Part shown: one piece after another, positions 53,854 to 62,739 of the stretch
Layout: the number at the start of each line of letters is the position of its first letter
How positions within the stretch are numbered: position 1 is the stretch's first letter
NCBI RefSeq assembly: GCF_019823105.1
Contig: NZ_CP081958.1
Span: 310,001-374,000, forward strand
Source: Halobaculum magnesiiphilum
GTDB taxonomy: Archaea > Halobacteriota > Halobacteria > Halobacteriales > Haloferacaceae
Reading direction: 5' to 3'
DNA: 64,000 nt
Notes under the pieces: generated by a model
Told to the model about the DNA's origin: nothing
What the model saw: the letters and a program-made list of their open reading frames with translations, nothing else
Databases searched by the model: none
Position numbers and translations under genes: made by a program

Positions 53854-55392
53854 ATGTCACACGGCGACCCCGGTGACGACGGGGCGGCACCGGTCACATC
53901 GCTCACCGAACCGCTCGGCGACGGTTCGCGCGAGCCGACCCCCGTCGACGGGCCCACCGAGAAGTGCGGCGTCGTCGGCGTCTCGCTGGCCGACCGAGAC
54001 GCCGCCCGGCCGCTGTACTACTCGCTGTACGCGCTCCAGCACCGCGGGCAGGACTCCGCCGGGATCGCCACCCACGACGGCTTTCAGCAGCACAGCCACG
54101 TCGAGATGGGGCTCGTCGGCGACGCCTTCTCGCAGTCGGATCTGGACAGCCTCGCGGGATCGGCGGGGATCGGCCACGTCCGCTACCCGACCGCCGGCGG
54201 CGTCAACGCCTGCTGTGCCCAGCCGTTCTCGGTGTCGTTCAAGTCCGGCGCGCTCGGGCTCGCGCACAACGGGAACCTCGTCAACGCCGACGAGATCCGC
54301 GACGAACTCGCCGAATCGGGCCACGCGTTCACCTCGCAGGGGGACACGGAGGTCATCGCCCACGACCTCGCGCGCAACCTCCTGGAGTCGGACCTGATCC
54401 GGGCGGTCAAGCGGACGATGAGCCGGATTCACGGCTCGTACTCGCTCACCGTGATGCACGACGACACCGTCATCGGGGTTCGCGATCCGCGGGGGAACCG
54501 TCCGCTGTGCATCGGCGAACTCGAGGACGGCTACGTCATCGCCAGCGAATCGGCGGCGATCGACACGCTCGACGGGGAGCTCGTTCACGACGTGAAACCC
54601 GGCGAGCTCGTCGTCCTCGACGGCGACGGGAGCGGCTTCGACTCCTACCAACTGTTCGAGGAGGAGAACTCCGCCCACTGCTTCTTCGAACACGTCTACT
54701 TCGCGCGCCCCGACTCGGTGATCGACGACACGCTCGTCTACGAGGCCCGACGCGACCTCGGCCGGGCGCTGTGGGACGAAGCCGGCGTGGACTCGGACGT
54801 CGTAATGCCAGTTCCGGACTCGGGGCGCGCGTTCGCCTCGGGATACGCCGATGCGGCCGCCGAGGACGGGGCCGACGTGGAGTTCGCCGAGGGGCTGATG
54901 AAGAACCGCTACGTCGGCCGGACGTTCATCATGCCGACGCAGGACGAGCGCGAGCGGGCGGTGCGACTCAAGCTGAACCCGATCCGCTCCACCGTCGAGG
55001 GGAAGACGGTCACGCTCATCGACGACTCGATCGTTCGCGGGACGACCTCGACGCAGCTCGTGCAGCTGCTCCGGGACGCCGGCGCCGAGGCGGTCCACGT
55101 CCGGATCGGGGCGCCCGCGATCGTCGCGCCGTGCTACATGGGTATCGACATGGCGACGCGCGAGGAGCTCATCGCCGCGGACCGCTCGGTCGAGGAGGTG
55201 CGGGAGGACATCGGCGCCGACTCGCTGTCGTACCTGTCGGTCGACGCCGTCGCCGGCGCGCTGTCGTCGACGACGGCTGACCTGTGTCTCGGCTGTGTCA
55301 CCGGCGAGTATCCGTACGACATCGACGGCGAGGCGACCGACCGCGACGTGACCCGGCCGACGGTGGATGAAGCCTCCCCCGCGGACGACTAA
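53854..55392 (+). CDS. purF: Amidophosphoribosyltransferase
   Basis: The protein has 512 residues from ATG 53854, about 25 nt after a GGTTTTTGTGG element. The Ntn glutaminase domain begins KCGVVGVSLADRDAA with Cys38 the likely nucleophile after removal of a 37-residue acidic propeptide, longer than in most PurF. The phosphoribosyl domain contains the PRPP motif TLIDDSIVRGTTSTQL. It makes phosphoribosylamine, first step of purine synthesis. Three cysteine positions (ADLCLGCVTG near the C-terminus) suggest the 4Fe-4S cluster seen in some bacterial PurF. Confidence 0.96.
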   Translation: MSHGDPGDDGAAPVTSLTEPLGDGSREPTPVDGPTEKCGVVGVSLADRDAARPLYYSLYALQHRGQDSAGIATHDGFQQHSHVEMGLVGDAFSQSDLDSLAGSAGIGHVRYPTAGGVNACCAQPFSVSFKSGALGLAHNGNLVNADEIRDELAESGHAFTSQGDTEVIAHDLARNLLESDLIRAVKRTMSRIHGSYSLTVMHDDTVIGVRDPRGNRPLCIGELEDGYVIASESAAIDTLDGELVHDVKPGELVVLDGDGSGFDSYQLFEEENSAHCFFEHVYFARPDSVIDDTLVYEARRDLGRALWDEAGVDSDVVMPVPDSGRAFASGYADAAAEDGADVEFAEGLMKNRYVGRTFIMPTQDERERAVRLKLNPIRSTVEGKTVTLIDDSIVRGTTSTQLVQLLRDAGAEAVHVRIGAPAIVAPCYMGIDMATREELIAADRSVEEVREDIGADSLSYLSVDAVAGALSSTTADLCLGCVTGEYPYDIDGEATDRDVTRPTVDEASPADD

Positions 55393-55400
55393 CGCGAGGG

Positions 55401-55612
55401 CGAGCGAACGGAGTGAGCGAGCCCTCGGAAGGACGGCGGTGAGGTCTTCGTGCCGAGCCGCCCATCGAACAGCGAGCGAACGGAGTGAGCGAGCCCTCGG
55501 AAGGACGGCGTTCACAAATCGCTGCGCGATTTGTGAGCTCACGAGACCGCAGATCTCGTGAACGGTGAAGTCTTCGTGCCGAGCCTCCCCTGCCGAGCGC
55601 GCTCGCTGCGCG
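55401..55612 (+). repeat. Cluster of short repeats and hairpins downstream of purF
   Basis: An exact 38-nt direct repeat occurs at 55401-55438 and 55473-55510. A second near-identical unit (GTCTTCGTGCCGAGCC) follows each copy, at about 55444 and 55570. Between them are two hairpins: 55513-55535 (CACAAATCGC/GCGATTTGTG, 3-nt loop) and 55540-55560 (CACGAGA/TCTCGTG, 7-nt loop). No ORF is supported in the whole 413-bp gap to 55805; the remaining part holds palindromic GCGCGCTCGCTGCGCG-like sequence only. Confidence 0.75.
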
Positions 55613-55805
55613 ATCGATCGCGTGTGAGACCGCGATAGCGAACAGGCGACACCCGCACCGCCCGCGGACCGCCGTGTCGCGCACCCGCTGTCGGTCCGCG
55701 GCGACGATCACCGCATCGACGGCACTGGCCCCGTCATCGTATTTCAAGCCTCGCGAGGCACCCATCGCGAGCGACGGCGCGGGGGCCGTACGCCTCGGGG
55801 TCGGT

Positions 55806-56396
55806 TCAGTAGACGAGATACAGCAGCACGTACACTGCGACGCCGAGGCCGAAGGAAACGACCCACAGCACGGCCGCCACGCGACCGATCCGCTTGTGGG
55901 CGGTGTCGAACAGATCGGCGATCGGACGCGTCGCCGCGAGCGTGAGCACGTACACGACGAGCGGAACGCAGACGATCGCGAGGAGGATGTGCACGGCAAG
56001 CAGGGGGAGGTAGACGAACCGCTCGACGGCTGCCGGACCCGCGAAGTCGGTCGTCCCGAGGACTGCGAGCCGGTAGAGGTACATCGCGAGGAACGTGCCG
56101 AACAGCCCAGTCGAGGTGAGCATGAACCGTCTGTGGGTCTCGAAGTCGCGGGCACGGGCCGCGCGGACCCCCAGCGAGATGGTAGCGATCGCCGCGAGCG
56201 AGACGACGGCGTTGAGCGTCGGGATCGCGTCGAGCACCGCCGGGGCACGCGGGAGCACCGAACCGGGAACGAGTCCCCCGACGACCGCGAAGACGAGACC
56301 GAGCGCGACCGCCGAGAGCGCCCCGGCGACGCCGAGGGTGTGCTCGCGCGCGAATCCGGAGACTCGACTACCAGACGACGGGGCGTCCGTGCTCAT
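55806..56396 (-). CDS. DUF420-type membrane protein
   Basis: The protein has 196 residues from ATG 56396, with five membrane helices (about 20-45, 60-80, 92-115, 125-150 and 172-195). The loop ETHRRFMLTSTGLFGTFLAM and the later LLAVHILLAIVCVPLVVYVL carry the conserved His residues of DUF420, a heme-copper-oxidase-associated membrane family. No oxidase gene is in this window. Longer frames upstream are not supported. Function is unknown. Confidence 0.8.
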   Translation of the reverse strand: MSTDAPSSGSRVSGFAREHTLGVAGALSAVALGLVFAVVGGLVPGSVLPRAPAVLDAIPTLNAVVSLAAIATISLGVRAARARDFETHRRFMLTSTGLFGTFLAMYLYRLAVLGTTDFAGPAAVERFVYLPLLAVHILLAIVCVPLVVYVLTLAATRPIADLFDTAHKRIGRVAAVLWVVSFGLGVAVYVLLYLVY

Positions 56397-56522
56397 TGTC
56401 GGGAGGAGGGACGGGAGGAGTAAAGCCGTTGTCCGATCGGCGAGACCGGGCGCCCCCTGTCGGAGACGGATAACTCTCGACGCGTAGGATCCCCTGGCGG
56501 ATACTCGTCCGAATGGAAAGCC

Positions 56523-56529
56523 CTTTATC
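56523..56529 (+). promoter_or_regulatory. Promoter element of tRNA-Leu
   Basis: CTTTATC, an AT-rich box on the plus strand, lies about 45 nt before the tRNA 5' end, which would leave a 5' leader of about 20 nt for RNase P to remove. It is the only AT-rich box in the interval. Confidence 0.5.
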
Positions 56530-56568
56530 TGTAACCGGGATACATCGCAATGCGTACTGACGCACGAT

Positions 56569-56653
56569 GCGTGGGTAGCCAAGCCAGGCCAACGGCGCAG
56601 CGTTGAGGGCGCTGTCCTGTAGAGGTCCGCCGGTTCAAATCCGGTCCCACGCA
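56569..56653 (+). tRNA. tRNA-Leu, anticodon GAG
   Basis: The 85-nt sequence folds as a class II tRNA. Acceptor GCGTGGG pairs with CCCACGC, with discriminator A at 56653. The anticodon stem CAGCG/CGCTG encloses loop TTGAGGG, with GAG at the anticodon position. A long variable arm is followed by the T-arm CCGGTTCAAATCCGG. No CCA is encoded and no intron is seen. It reads the leucine codons CUC and CUU. Confidence 0.95.
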
Positions 56654-56837
56654 TCTCACGTGGCGCGTCGCGCCACAGGATGCAGGTGCTGTGCGCCCTT
56701 CGGGGCGCCCTACAGACAGCACCCACGCACAATCCTTCCGAACGCTACACCTCCACCGACGGGTGTCTCTCCGGATGTCATCCACTCGGAATCGCAGAGA
56801 GTAACGGTTTTCCGGGGAGCAACCGCCCTCACCTGGT

Positions 56838-57425
56838 ATGCACGCGATCACCGGCTCCGGGTGGATCGAGGTCATCTCGGGGTCGATGTTCTCCGGAAAG
56901 ACGGAGGAGCTCCTCCGACGGCTTCGTCGCGCGGAGATCGCGGGCCAGGAGATCGCCGTCTTCACGCCCGCGCTCGACGACCGCTACGGCGAGACGACCA
57001 TCGGGACCCACAACGGCCGCTCGTGGGAGGCGAGCGTCGTCGACAACGAGGGCGAGGGGCCGTGGGACATCGCGGACGAACTCAACGGAGAGATGGTCGT
57101 CGCCGTCGACGAGGCGAACTTCTTCTCCGACGCGCTCGTCGAGGTCTGTCAGGCGTTGGCGGAGGACGACCGCCGGGTGATCGTCTCGGGCACCGACCAG
57201 ACGTACCGCGGGGAGCCCTTCGACCCGCTGCCGGACCTGATGGCCGTCGCCGAGTACGTCGACAAGCTCCAGGCGATCTGCGCGGAGTGCGGGGAGCCCG
57301 CGACGCGCAACCAGCGGCTGATCGAGGGGGAGCCGGCCCACGTCGACGACCCGACGATCCTCGTCGGCGCCGAGGAGAGCTACGAGGCGCGGTGTCGGAA
57401 CTGTCACGTGCTCCGGCGCGACTGA
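56838..57425 (+). CDS. tdk: Thymidine kinase
   Basis: The protein has 195 residues. The P-loop is GSMFSGKTEE, Walker B lies in VVAVDEANFF, a lasso-type loop with SGTDQTYRGEPFDPL follows, and the zinc pair is CAECG/CRNC (about residues 152-190). It phosphorylates thymidine with ATP in the salvage pathway. It is an independent unit downstream of tRNA-Leu; the 184-nt gap contains one strong hairpin (GTGGCGC/GCGCCAC) just after the tRNA, and no ORF. Confidence 0.95.
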   Translation: MHAITGSGWIEVISGSMFSGKTEELLRRLRRAEIAGQEIAVFTPALDDRYGETTIGTHNGRSWEASVVDNEGEGPWDIADELNGEMVVAVDEANFFSDALVEVCQALAEDDRRVIVSGTDQTYRGEPFDPLPDLMAVAEYVDKLQAICAECGEPATRNQRLIEGEPAHVDDPTILVGAEESYEARCRNCHVLRRD

Positions 57426-57519
57426 GCCGGATCTGGATCGACCGCGCTCCCGATCGTCCCCGTCCCGTGCTCGCCGGAGAGACCGCAACCGTCATGGCCG
57501 CGCCGTCGCTACGTCTGGT

Positions 57520-58122
57520 GTGACGACATGGGTCGAGAACCCCGAGGGGGGACGGGCACGCGGGCCGGTCGCGGTCGGGCGGGCGTGGGCCGAGGTGCTC
57601 GTTCGCCCGACCAGGTTCTTCCGGACCGGCGTCGCCCCCGGCGATCAGGCGCCCGGGCTCGTGTTCGCCGTCTGTGTCGCCGTCGCGTTCGCCGGGAGTC
57701 GGTTCCTGCTCGACCCGGCGACGATCCCGACGGCGTTCGGCGGTCCGGCGCTGTCGGCGGTCGTCTCGCTGCTGTTCGTCGCCGTGTTCATCGCGCCCGC
57801 GAGCCTCCATCTGACGGCGGCGCTCCAGACGGTGTTACTGATCGTGTTCGTACGCGATCGCGCCGGGATCAGCGAGACGGTACAGGTGATCGCGTACGCG
57901 AGCGCCCCCTGTGCGCTCGCCGGCGCGCCGGTTCCAGCGCTTCGGGCCGCGTGCGCGCTGTACGGCGCAGGATTGCTCGCGGTGGGGATCCGGGAGGTCC
58001 ACGGAACGACGACACGGCGCGCGGTCGCCGCGACGGCCGTGCCCGCGACGCTGGTGTTCGGCTACGGCTTCCGCGGCCTCGACGCGATCGCGACGCTGCT
58101 GGCGCAGTGGTACATCATCTGA
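57520..58122 (+). CDS. YIP1-family membrane protein
   Basis: The protein has 200 residues from GTG 57520. An N-terminal amphipathic region (WAEVLVRPTRFFRTGVAPGDQ) is followed by five hydrophobic helices, the usual Yip1/DUF1282 arrangement. The VLVRPTRFF segment is the family hallmark at the membrane surface. Function is unknown in archaea. It is not tightly linked to a neighbour (94 nt after tdk, 169 nt before the DHH gene). Confidence 0.8.
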   Translation: MTTWVENPEGGRARGPVAVGRAWAEVLVRPTRFFRTGVAPGDQAPGLVFAVCVAVAFAGSRFLLDPATIPTAFGGPALSAVVSLLFVAVFIAPASLHLTAALQTVLLIVFVRDRAGISETVQVIAYASAPCALAGAPVPALRAACALYGAGLLAVGIREVHGTTTRRAVAATAVPATLVFGYGFRGLDAIATLLAQWYII

Positions 58123-58291
58123 AGGTGTCGCCACGGCCGGGTCAGGACTCTCGTCGAGATCCGTGGTGAACCGCACGTAATCGATCGTGCGAGTCGGCGG
58201 GACACGGGGACGACGTGGTGATCGCCCGCTGACCGCGCGCGCGTCGGCGTTTCGACAACCGTTTTAGGCAGGGACCATTCGCTTCACACAA

Positions 58292-60451
58292 ATGGGTAAG
58301 TGTATCATCTGTGGTGCGTCCGTGGACGGACGCATCTGCTCCTCCCACGAGGAAGACGTCGTCTTCGAGTTCCGCGGCAACGACCCGAACCAACTGAAGC
58401 CGAACCGATTCTACAGCGGCGTCGTCGACGGCTACGCCGACTTCGGCGTGTTCATCGACCTGTCGTCGAACGTCACCGGGCTCCTCCACCGCTCGGAACT
58501 GGACCGCCGGATCGAATCCCTCGACTGGGAGCCCGGCGACGAGGTGTTCGTTCAGGTGAAGAACGTGCGCGAGAACGGCAACGTCGACCTCGCGTGGTCC
58601 ATCCGCCAGGCCGAACGCGAGTTCCGCGGCGTGCTCGTTCAGGAGGGAACACAGGAGGTCGAACCCGGGCCCGACGAGGACGACGACGACGGTGGCAACA
58701 ACGGCGGCGTCACCCACAAGCCAACTCCGGACAAGCCGGGCGACGAGTCCGACGGCGAGTCCGATGCCGAAGAATCCGAGGACGACGCGGGTACGACCGA
58801 CGAGCAGCCCGCCGATGACGCCGGCGAGGCCGGCGCGGGCCCGGACGACGCCGGCCGCGCGACGGCCCCCGAAAGCGACTCCGACGGGGGCGACGCCGGC
58901 GGCGACGACATCGAGGCCGTTCGCGAACGGAAGCAGTCGACGCCCGACGGCGACGTCGAGCGCGTCGAGATCGGCACGCTCTCGGACCGCGTCGGCGAGA
59001 CGGTCCGGATCGAGGGCGAGGTCGTCGGGGCCCGCCAGACGGGCGGGCCGACCGTGTTCGAGCTGCGCGACGAGACGGGCGTCGTCGACTGTGCGGCGTT
59101 CGTGAAGGCGGGCGTCCGTGCGTACCCCGAGATCGAGGTCGGCGACATCGTCCGCCTCGAGGGCGACATCGAGGTCCGGCGCAACGAGATCCAGGTCGAA
59201 ACGGAGGCGCTGGCGGCGCTTGAGGGAAATGAAGCCGCGGCGGTCGAACAGCGGCTCGCCGACGCGCTGAGCGACGAGGCACGTCCCGACGGCGTCGCGG
59301 CGCTGGGCGACCACCCGGCGGTCGACGCCGTCGGCGACGACCTGCTCGAGGCGGCCGAGTCGATCCGCCGCGCGGTCATCGAGTCGCGCCCGATCGTCGT
59401 TCGACACGCCGCCACCGCCGACGGCTACGTCGCCGGCGCGGCCGTCGAGCGCGCCGTGCTCCCGCTGATCCGCGAGGAGCACGCCAAGAGCGACGCCGAG
59501 TACCACTACTTCACGCGCCGGCCGCTCGACGACCCGGTGTACGACATGGACGCGGCGACGAAGGACACCACCCGGATGCTGCAGGACCGCGACCGCCACG
59601 GCGAGCAGCTCCCGCTCGTGTTGCTCGTTGGGACGGGATCGACCGTCGAGTCCGAGGACGGCCTCGACCTGCTGGGCGTGTACGACGCCGAGCGCGTCGT
59701 CGTCGACGCCGCGACCGCGGACCCGGAGATCGCCGACGCCGTCGCGACGCTGGTCAACCCGGGCCTGGCGGGCGCCGAGACGGCCGACCTGACCACGGGC
59801 GCGCTCGCGTCGGTGCTGGCGGCGACCGTGAACGGGGACGTGGCCGACGACCTCGCACACCTCCCGGCCGTGAGCTACTGGGAGGGGACGCCCGAGGCGT
59901 ACGCCGACCTCGCCGAGGACGCCGGCGTCGACGCCGAGCGCGTCACCGACCTGCGCGAGGCGGTCGCGCTCGAGGCGTACTACCAGAGCTACCAGGACAA
60001 GCGCGAGCTCATCACCGACATCCTCTTCGACAGCGAGGGCGGCGACCTCGCGGGGCACATCGCGGGCCAGTTCCGCGAGAAGCTGGAGACGGAGCTGGAC
60101 ACCGCCGAGGCGAACATCGAGGAGCGCGAGGTCGACGGGCTCACGTTCGCGACGCTGGACGCCGACGCGTACAGCCACCGCTTCGACTTCCCGTCGACGA
60201 CCCTGCTGGCGGACGAACTCCAGCGTCGCGGCGACCGCGACGCGACGGTCCTGTACGGCACCGACGAGCTCTACGTGCGCGCCGACGACGAGGTCGACGT
60301 GCGGGAGGCCGCCGGCGACGCCGCGATGGCGGTTCCGGACGCGAGCGTCACCGCCGTCGGCGTCCGCCAGGGCCGCATCGAGTACCTCGCGGGTCGCCGC
60401 GACGAAGTGACCGACGCCGTCGTCGACGCCGTCGCCGGGCAGCTGAACTGA
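58292..60451 (+). CDS. Zinc finger-S1-OB-DHH protein with lost catalytic residues (Cdc45-like)
   Basis: The protein has 719 residues. An N-terminal zinc finger (C4, C7, C16, H19) leads into S1 (about 35-112), an acidic linker (about 125-215), OB (about 225-305) and a DHH-fold region (about 345-530). Against the intact paralogue at 4422 the DHH core is degenerate. Motif I HADGDG aligns with AATADG (H and the first D replaced by A and T), MLDNGST aligns with LVGTGST, and DHHHPD aligns with DAATAD. The metal site is therefore missing. The same organism encodes an intact version, so this copy is probably structural, like eukaryotic Cdc45. A TTTTAGGC element lies 30 nt upstream. Binding to GINS is inference. 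Confidence 0.9.
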   Translation: MGKCIICGASVDGRICSSHEEDVVFEFRGNDPNQLKPNRFYSGVVDGYADFGVFIDLSSNVTGLLHRSELDRRIESLDWEPGDEVFVQVKNVRENGNVDLAWSIRQAEREFRGVLVQEGTQEVEPGPDEDDDDGGNNGGVTHKPTPDKPGDESDGESDAEESEDDAGTTDEQPADDAGEAGAGPDDAGRATAPESDSDGGDAGGDDIEAVRERKQSTPDGDVERVEIGTLSDRVGETVRIEGEVVGARQTGGPTVFELRDETGVVDCAAFVKAGVRAYPEIEVGDIVRLEGDIEVRRNEIQVETEALAALEGNEAAAVEQRLADALSDEARPDGVAALGDHPAVDAVGDDLLEAAESIRRAVIESRPIVVRHAATADGYVAGAAVERAVLPLIREEHAKSDAEYHYFTRRPLDDPVYDMDAATKDTTRMLQDRDRHGEQLPLVLLVGTGSTVESEDGLDLLGVYDAERVVVDAATADPEIADAVATLVNPGLAGAETADLTTGALASVLAATVNGDVADDLAHLPAVSYWEGTPEAYADLAEDAGVDAERVTDLREAVALEAYYQSYQDKRELITDILFDSEGGDLAGHIAGQFREKLETELDTAEANIEEREVDGLTFATLDADAYSHRFDFPSTTLLADELQRRGDRDATVLYGTDELYVRADDEVDVREAAGDAAMAVPDASVTAVGVRQGRIEYLAGRRDEVTDAVVDAVAGQLN

Positions 60452-60518
60452 GCGCGACTCGACCGCCTTCTGCGATAATCGTTCTCCAGGGGGAGCGACG
60501 CGTTTCTTCCTGTCCGTT

Positions 60519-60750
60519 GTGGCGCGTGCCGGCGAGCCTCCGTGCTCGCCGGACGCGCGCGAGGGATGAGCGACCGAGCAGCAGCGAGGGAGCGAATCGG
60601 TTGGGGAGGGCGTGGTTGCGGTCGGTCCTGTCGGGTGGGACTGAAAGGGGCTGCTGCTCTCGATAGGCGAGCCGACGCAAGCACCACAGCGAACGAAGTG
60701 AGCGAGGAGCACAGCGAGGCGCAGCCATCGAGAGCAGCAGGGGCTTTCCC
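60519..60750 (+). repeat. Dispersed intergenic repeat, copy B (about 232 bp)
   Basis: Copy B lies in the 401-bp gap between the DHH-like gene and elp3 and is oriented like copy A (17894-18143). The hairpin arms differ in sequence (GGCGAGC/GCTCGCC instead of CCGC/GCGG) but keep pairing, a compensatory pattern. The 24-nt core (60628-60651) and the terminal GGGGCTTTCCC are identical. The remaining gap (60751-60852) holds the elp3 promoter (CCCTTACCC). No ORF was supported. Confidence 0.8.
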
Positions 60751-60852
60751 GGAAGATCACGTGGTTGTAGCAGTGACAATAGTTCCGGCAACAGAGAACG
60801 TCGATCCCCACGAACGAAACCCTTACCCACCGAACGCGACCACTCACACCCA

Positions 60853-62619
60853 ATGAGCGGCACCGCGGAGCCGGACCCGGAGCTGTCCGAGTACGCCGAG
60901 GAGTCCGACGAGCCCGAGGCGTTCGAACGCGCGTGCGCACACCTCGTCGAGCGCATCCTCGAGGGCGAGATCGACCGCGACGACCTCGAGTCCGCCAAGC
61001 TCGACGCCTGCTCAGCGTTCTCTTCCCCGAAGGTGCCACAGAACACCGACCTGCTCCAACGCGCCCCCGGGGGGCGCCGCGAGGAAGTGCGGGAGGTCGT
61101 CCGGCGCAAGCCCGTGCGCACCGCCTCGGGCGTGTCGCCGGTCGCGATCATGACCTCGCCGCACACGTGCCCGCACGGGAAGTGCCTCTACTGCCCCGGC
61201 GGGCCGGCCTCGGAGTTCGACTCCTCCCAGAGCTACACCGGACACGAGCCCGCCGCCGCCCGCGGCCAGCAGAACGATTACGACCCGTACGGGCAGGTCA
61301 CCCTCCGGCTGGAACAGCTTCGCCACATCGGCCACCCCGTCGACAAGGCGGAGCTGATCCTGATGGGCGGGACGATGACCGCCCGCAGTCACGACTACCA
61401 GGAGTGGTTCGTCAAGCGCGCGCTTCAGGCGATGAACGAGTACGACACCGACGCGCGGCCGAACCCCGCCGAGGGACGCAGCTTCGCGCAGGACCCGGGA
61501 GAGTACGACTTCGAGTACCTGGAGGACGTGAAATCGCGCAACGAGAACGCGGACGTGCGATGCATCGGCATCACCTTCGAGACGAAGCCCGACTGGTGTG
61601 ACCCCGAACAGATCGACCGGATGCTGACGCTCGGCGGCACCAAGGTCGAGGTCGGCGTCCAGACCACCTATGAGCGGGTCAACCGCGAGATGCACCGCGG
61701 CCACGGCAACCAGGCGTCGATCGACGCGAACCGCAGGCTGCGCGATGCGGCGTTCAAGGTCGGATTCCACATGATGCCGGGCCAGCCCGGAATGAGCAGG
61801 GAGATGTGCCGGGAGGACTTCCGCCAGCTGTTCGAGAACCCCGACTGGCGCCCGGACTACCTGAAGATCTATCCGACGCTCGTCGTCCGCGGGACGCGGG
61901 TGTACGACTCGTGGCGCCGCGACGAGTTCGAGCCGCTGGACAACGAGGAGGCGGCGGATCTGGTCGCCGAGGCGATGAACGAGATCCCGAAGTACTGCCG
62001 CCTCCAGCGCGTCCAGCGCGACATCCCCGCCGACTTCATCGACGCCGGCGTCTGGAAGTCGAACCTCCGGCAGCTCGCCGAGCAGCGCGCCGCCGAGAAG
62101 GGGTACCAGCTCCGGGACATTCGCGCCCGAGAAGTCGGGCACAACGACGCCGACCCGCGCCCCGAGGACGTCGAGCTGGACGTGGTGACCTACGAGTCCG
62201 GCGGCGGGCTGGAGCACTTCATCTCATTCGAGGACACCGAGCAGGACCTCCTGGTCGGCTTCTGTCGCCTGCGGTTCCCCTCCTACTCTCACGCCGCGCC
62301 GGGTGCCGGGCCGGCCGCCGGCGGCGACGCGGTGCGCCGGGAGCTGACGGACGCCGCGCTCGTCAGGGAGCTGCACGTGTACGGGTCGCCGGCGACGTTC
62401 GACGGCCCGGACGGAGCCGGTGAGGGAGGCGGAGACGGCCGCGACGGCGACTGGCAACACCGCGGGTACGGCCGGCGGCTGCTCAGGGAGGCCGAGGACA
62501 TCGCCGCCGACGCCGGCTTCCCGAAGCTGTCGGTCATCTCGGGCATCGGCGTCCGCGGCTACTACCGCGACAAGCTCGGCTACCACCAGGACGGGCCGTA
62601 CGTGAGCAGGCGACTGTAA
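60853..62619 (+). CDS. elp3: Elp3: tRNA wobble-uridine carboxymethyltransferase (radical SAM plus acetyltransferase)
   Basis: The protein has 588 residues. Radical SAM cysteines are C106, C111 and C114 (CPHGKCLYCPGGP), followed by LILMGGTMTARSHDYQEWFV and GVQTTYERVNREMHRGH. The C-terminal GNAT domain (about 430-588) ends HRGYGRRLLREAEDIAADAG and YYRDKLGYHQDGPYV, carrying the acetyl-CoA loop. It installs cm5U at tRNA U34. Archaeal Elp3 acts alone, without Elongator partners. The GNAT domain has an Asp/Gly-rich insert (about 515-535). Confidence 0.95.
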   Translation: MSGTAEPDPELSEYAEESDEPEAFERACAHLVERILEGEIDRDDLESAKLDACSAFSSPKVPQNTDLLQRAPGGRREEVREVVRRKPVRTASGVSPVAIMTSPHTCPHGKCLYCPGGPASEFDSSQSYTGHEPAAARGQQNDYDPYGQVTLRLEQLRHIGHPVDKAELILMGGTMTARSHDYQEWFVKRALQAMNEYDTDARPNPAEGRSFAQDPGEYDFEYLEDVKSRNENADVRCIGITFETKPDWCDPEQIDRMLTLGGTKVEVGVQTTYERVNREMHRGHGNQASIDANRRLRDAAFKVGFHMMPGQPGMSREMCREDFRQLFENPDWRPDYLKIYPTLVVRGTRVYDSWRRDEFEPLDNEEAADLVAEAMNEIPKYCRLQRVQRDIPADFIDAGVWKSNLRQLAEQRAAEKGYQLRDIRAREVGHNDADPRPEDVELDVVTYESGGGLEHFISFEDTEQDLLVGFCRLRFPSYSHAAPGAGPAAGGDAVRRELTDAALVRELHVYGSPATFDGPDGAGEGGGDGRDGDWQHRGYGRRLLREAEDIAADAGFPKLSVISGIGVRGYYRDKLGYHQDGPYVSRRL

Positions 62620-62739
62620 CCGGGGTCGGAGAGTCGTCGGCGACCCGCTCGGACAGCGAGGTCGACCGCGAGCGACCGGGAAAATCGCGTTCGATAGCCG
62701 CACCGCCGCGCTTTTTGGGCTCGTATCGTTTCGGCGCGT

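Noticed and set aside
55298..56248. Long open frame crossing the repeat cluster after purF
   Set aside because: Its residues are repeat-encoded, Ser/Arg-rich, and antisense to purF and out of frame with the DUF420 gene.
56569..56837. Integration site (att) next to tRNA-Leu
   Set aside because: No second copy of the tRNA 3' end and no integrase gene were seen. The hairpin just after the tRNA may simply end the transcript.
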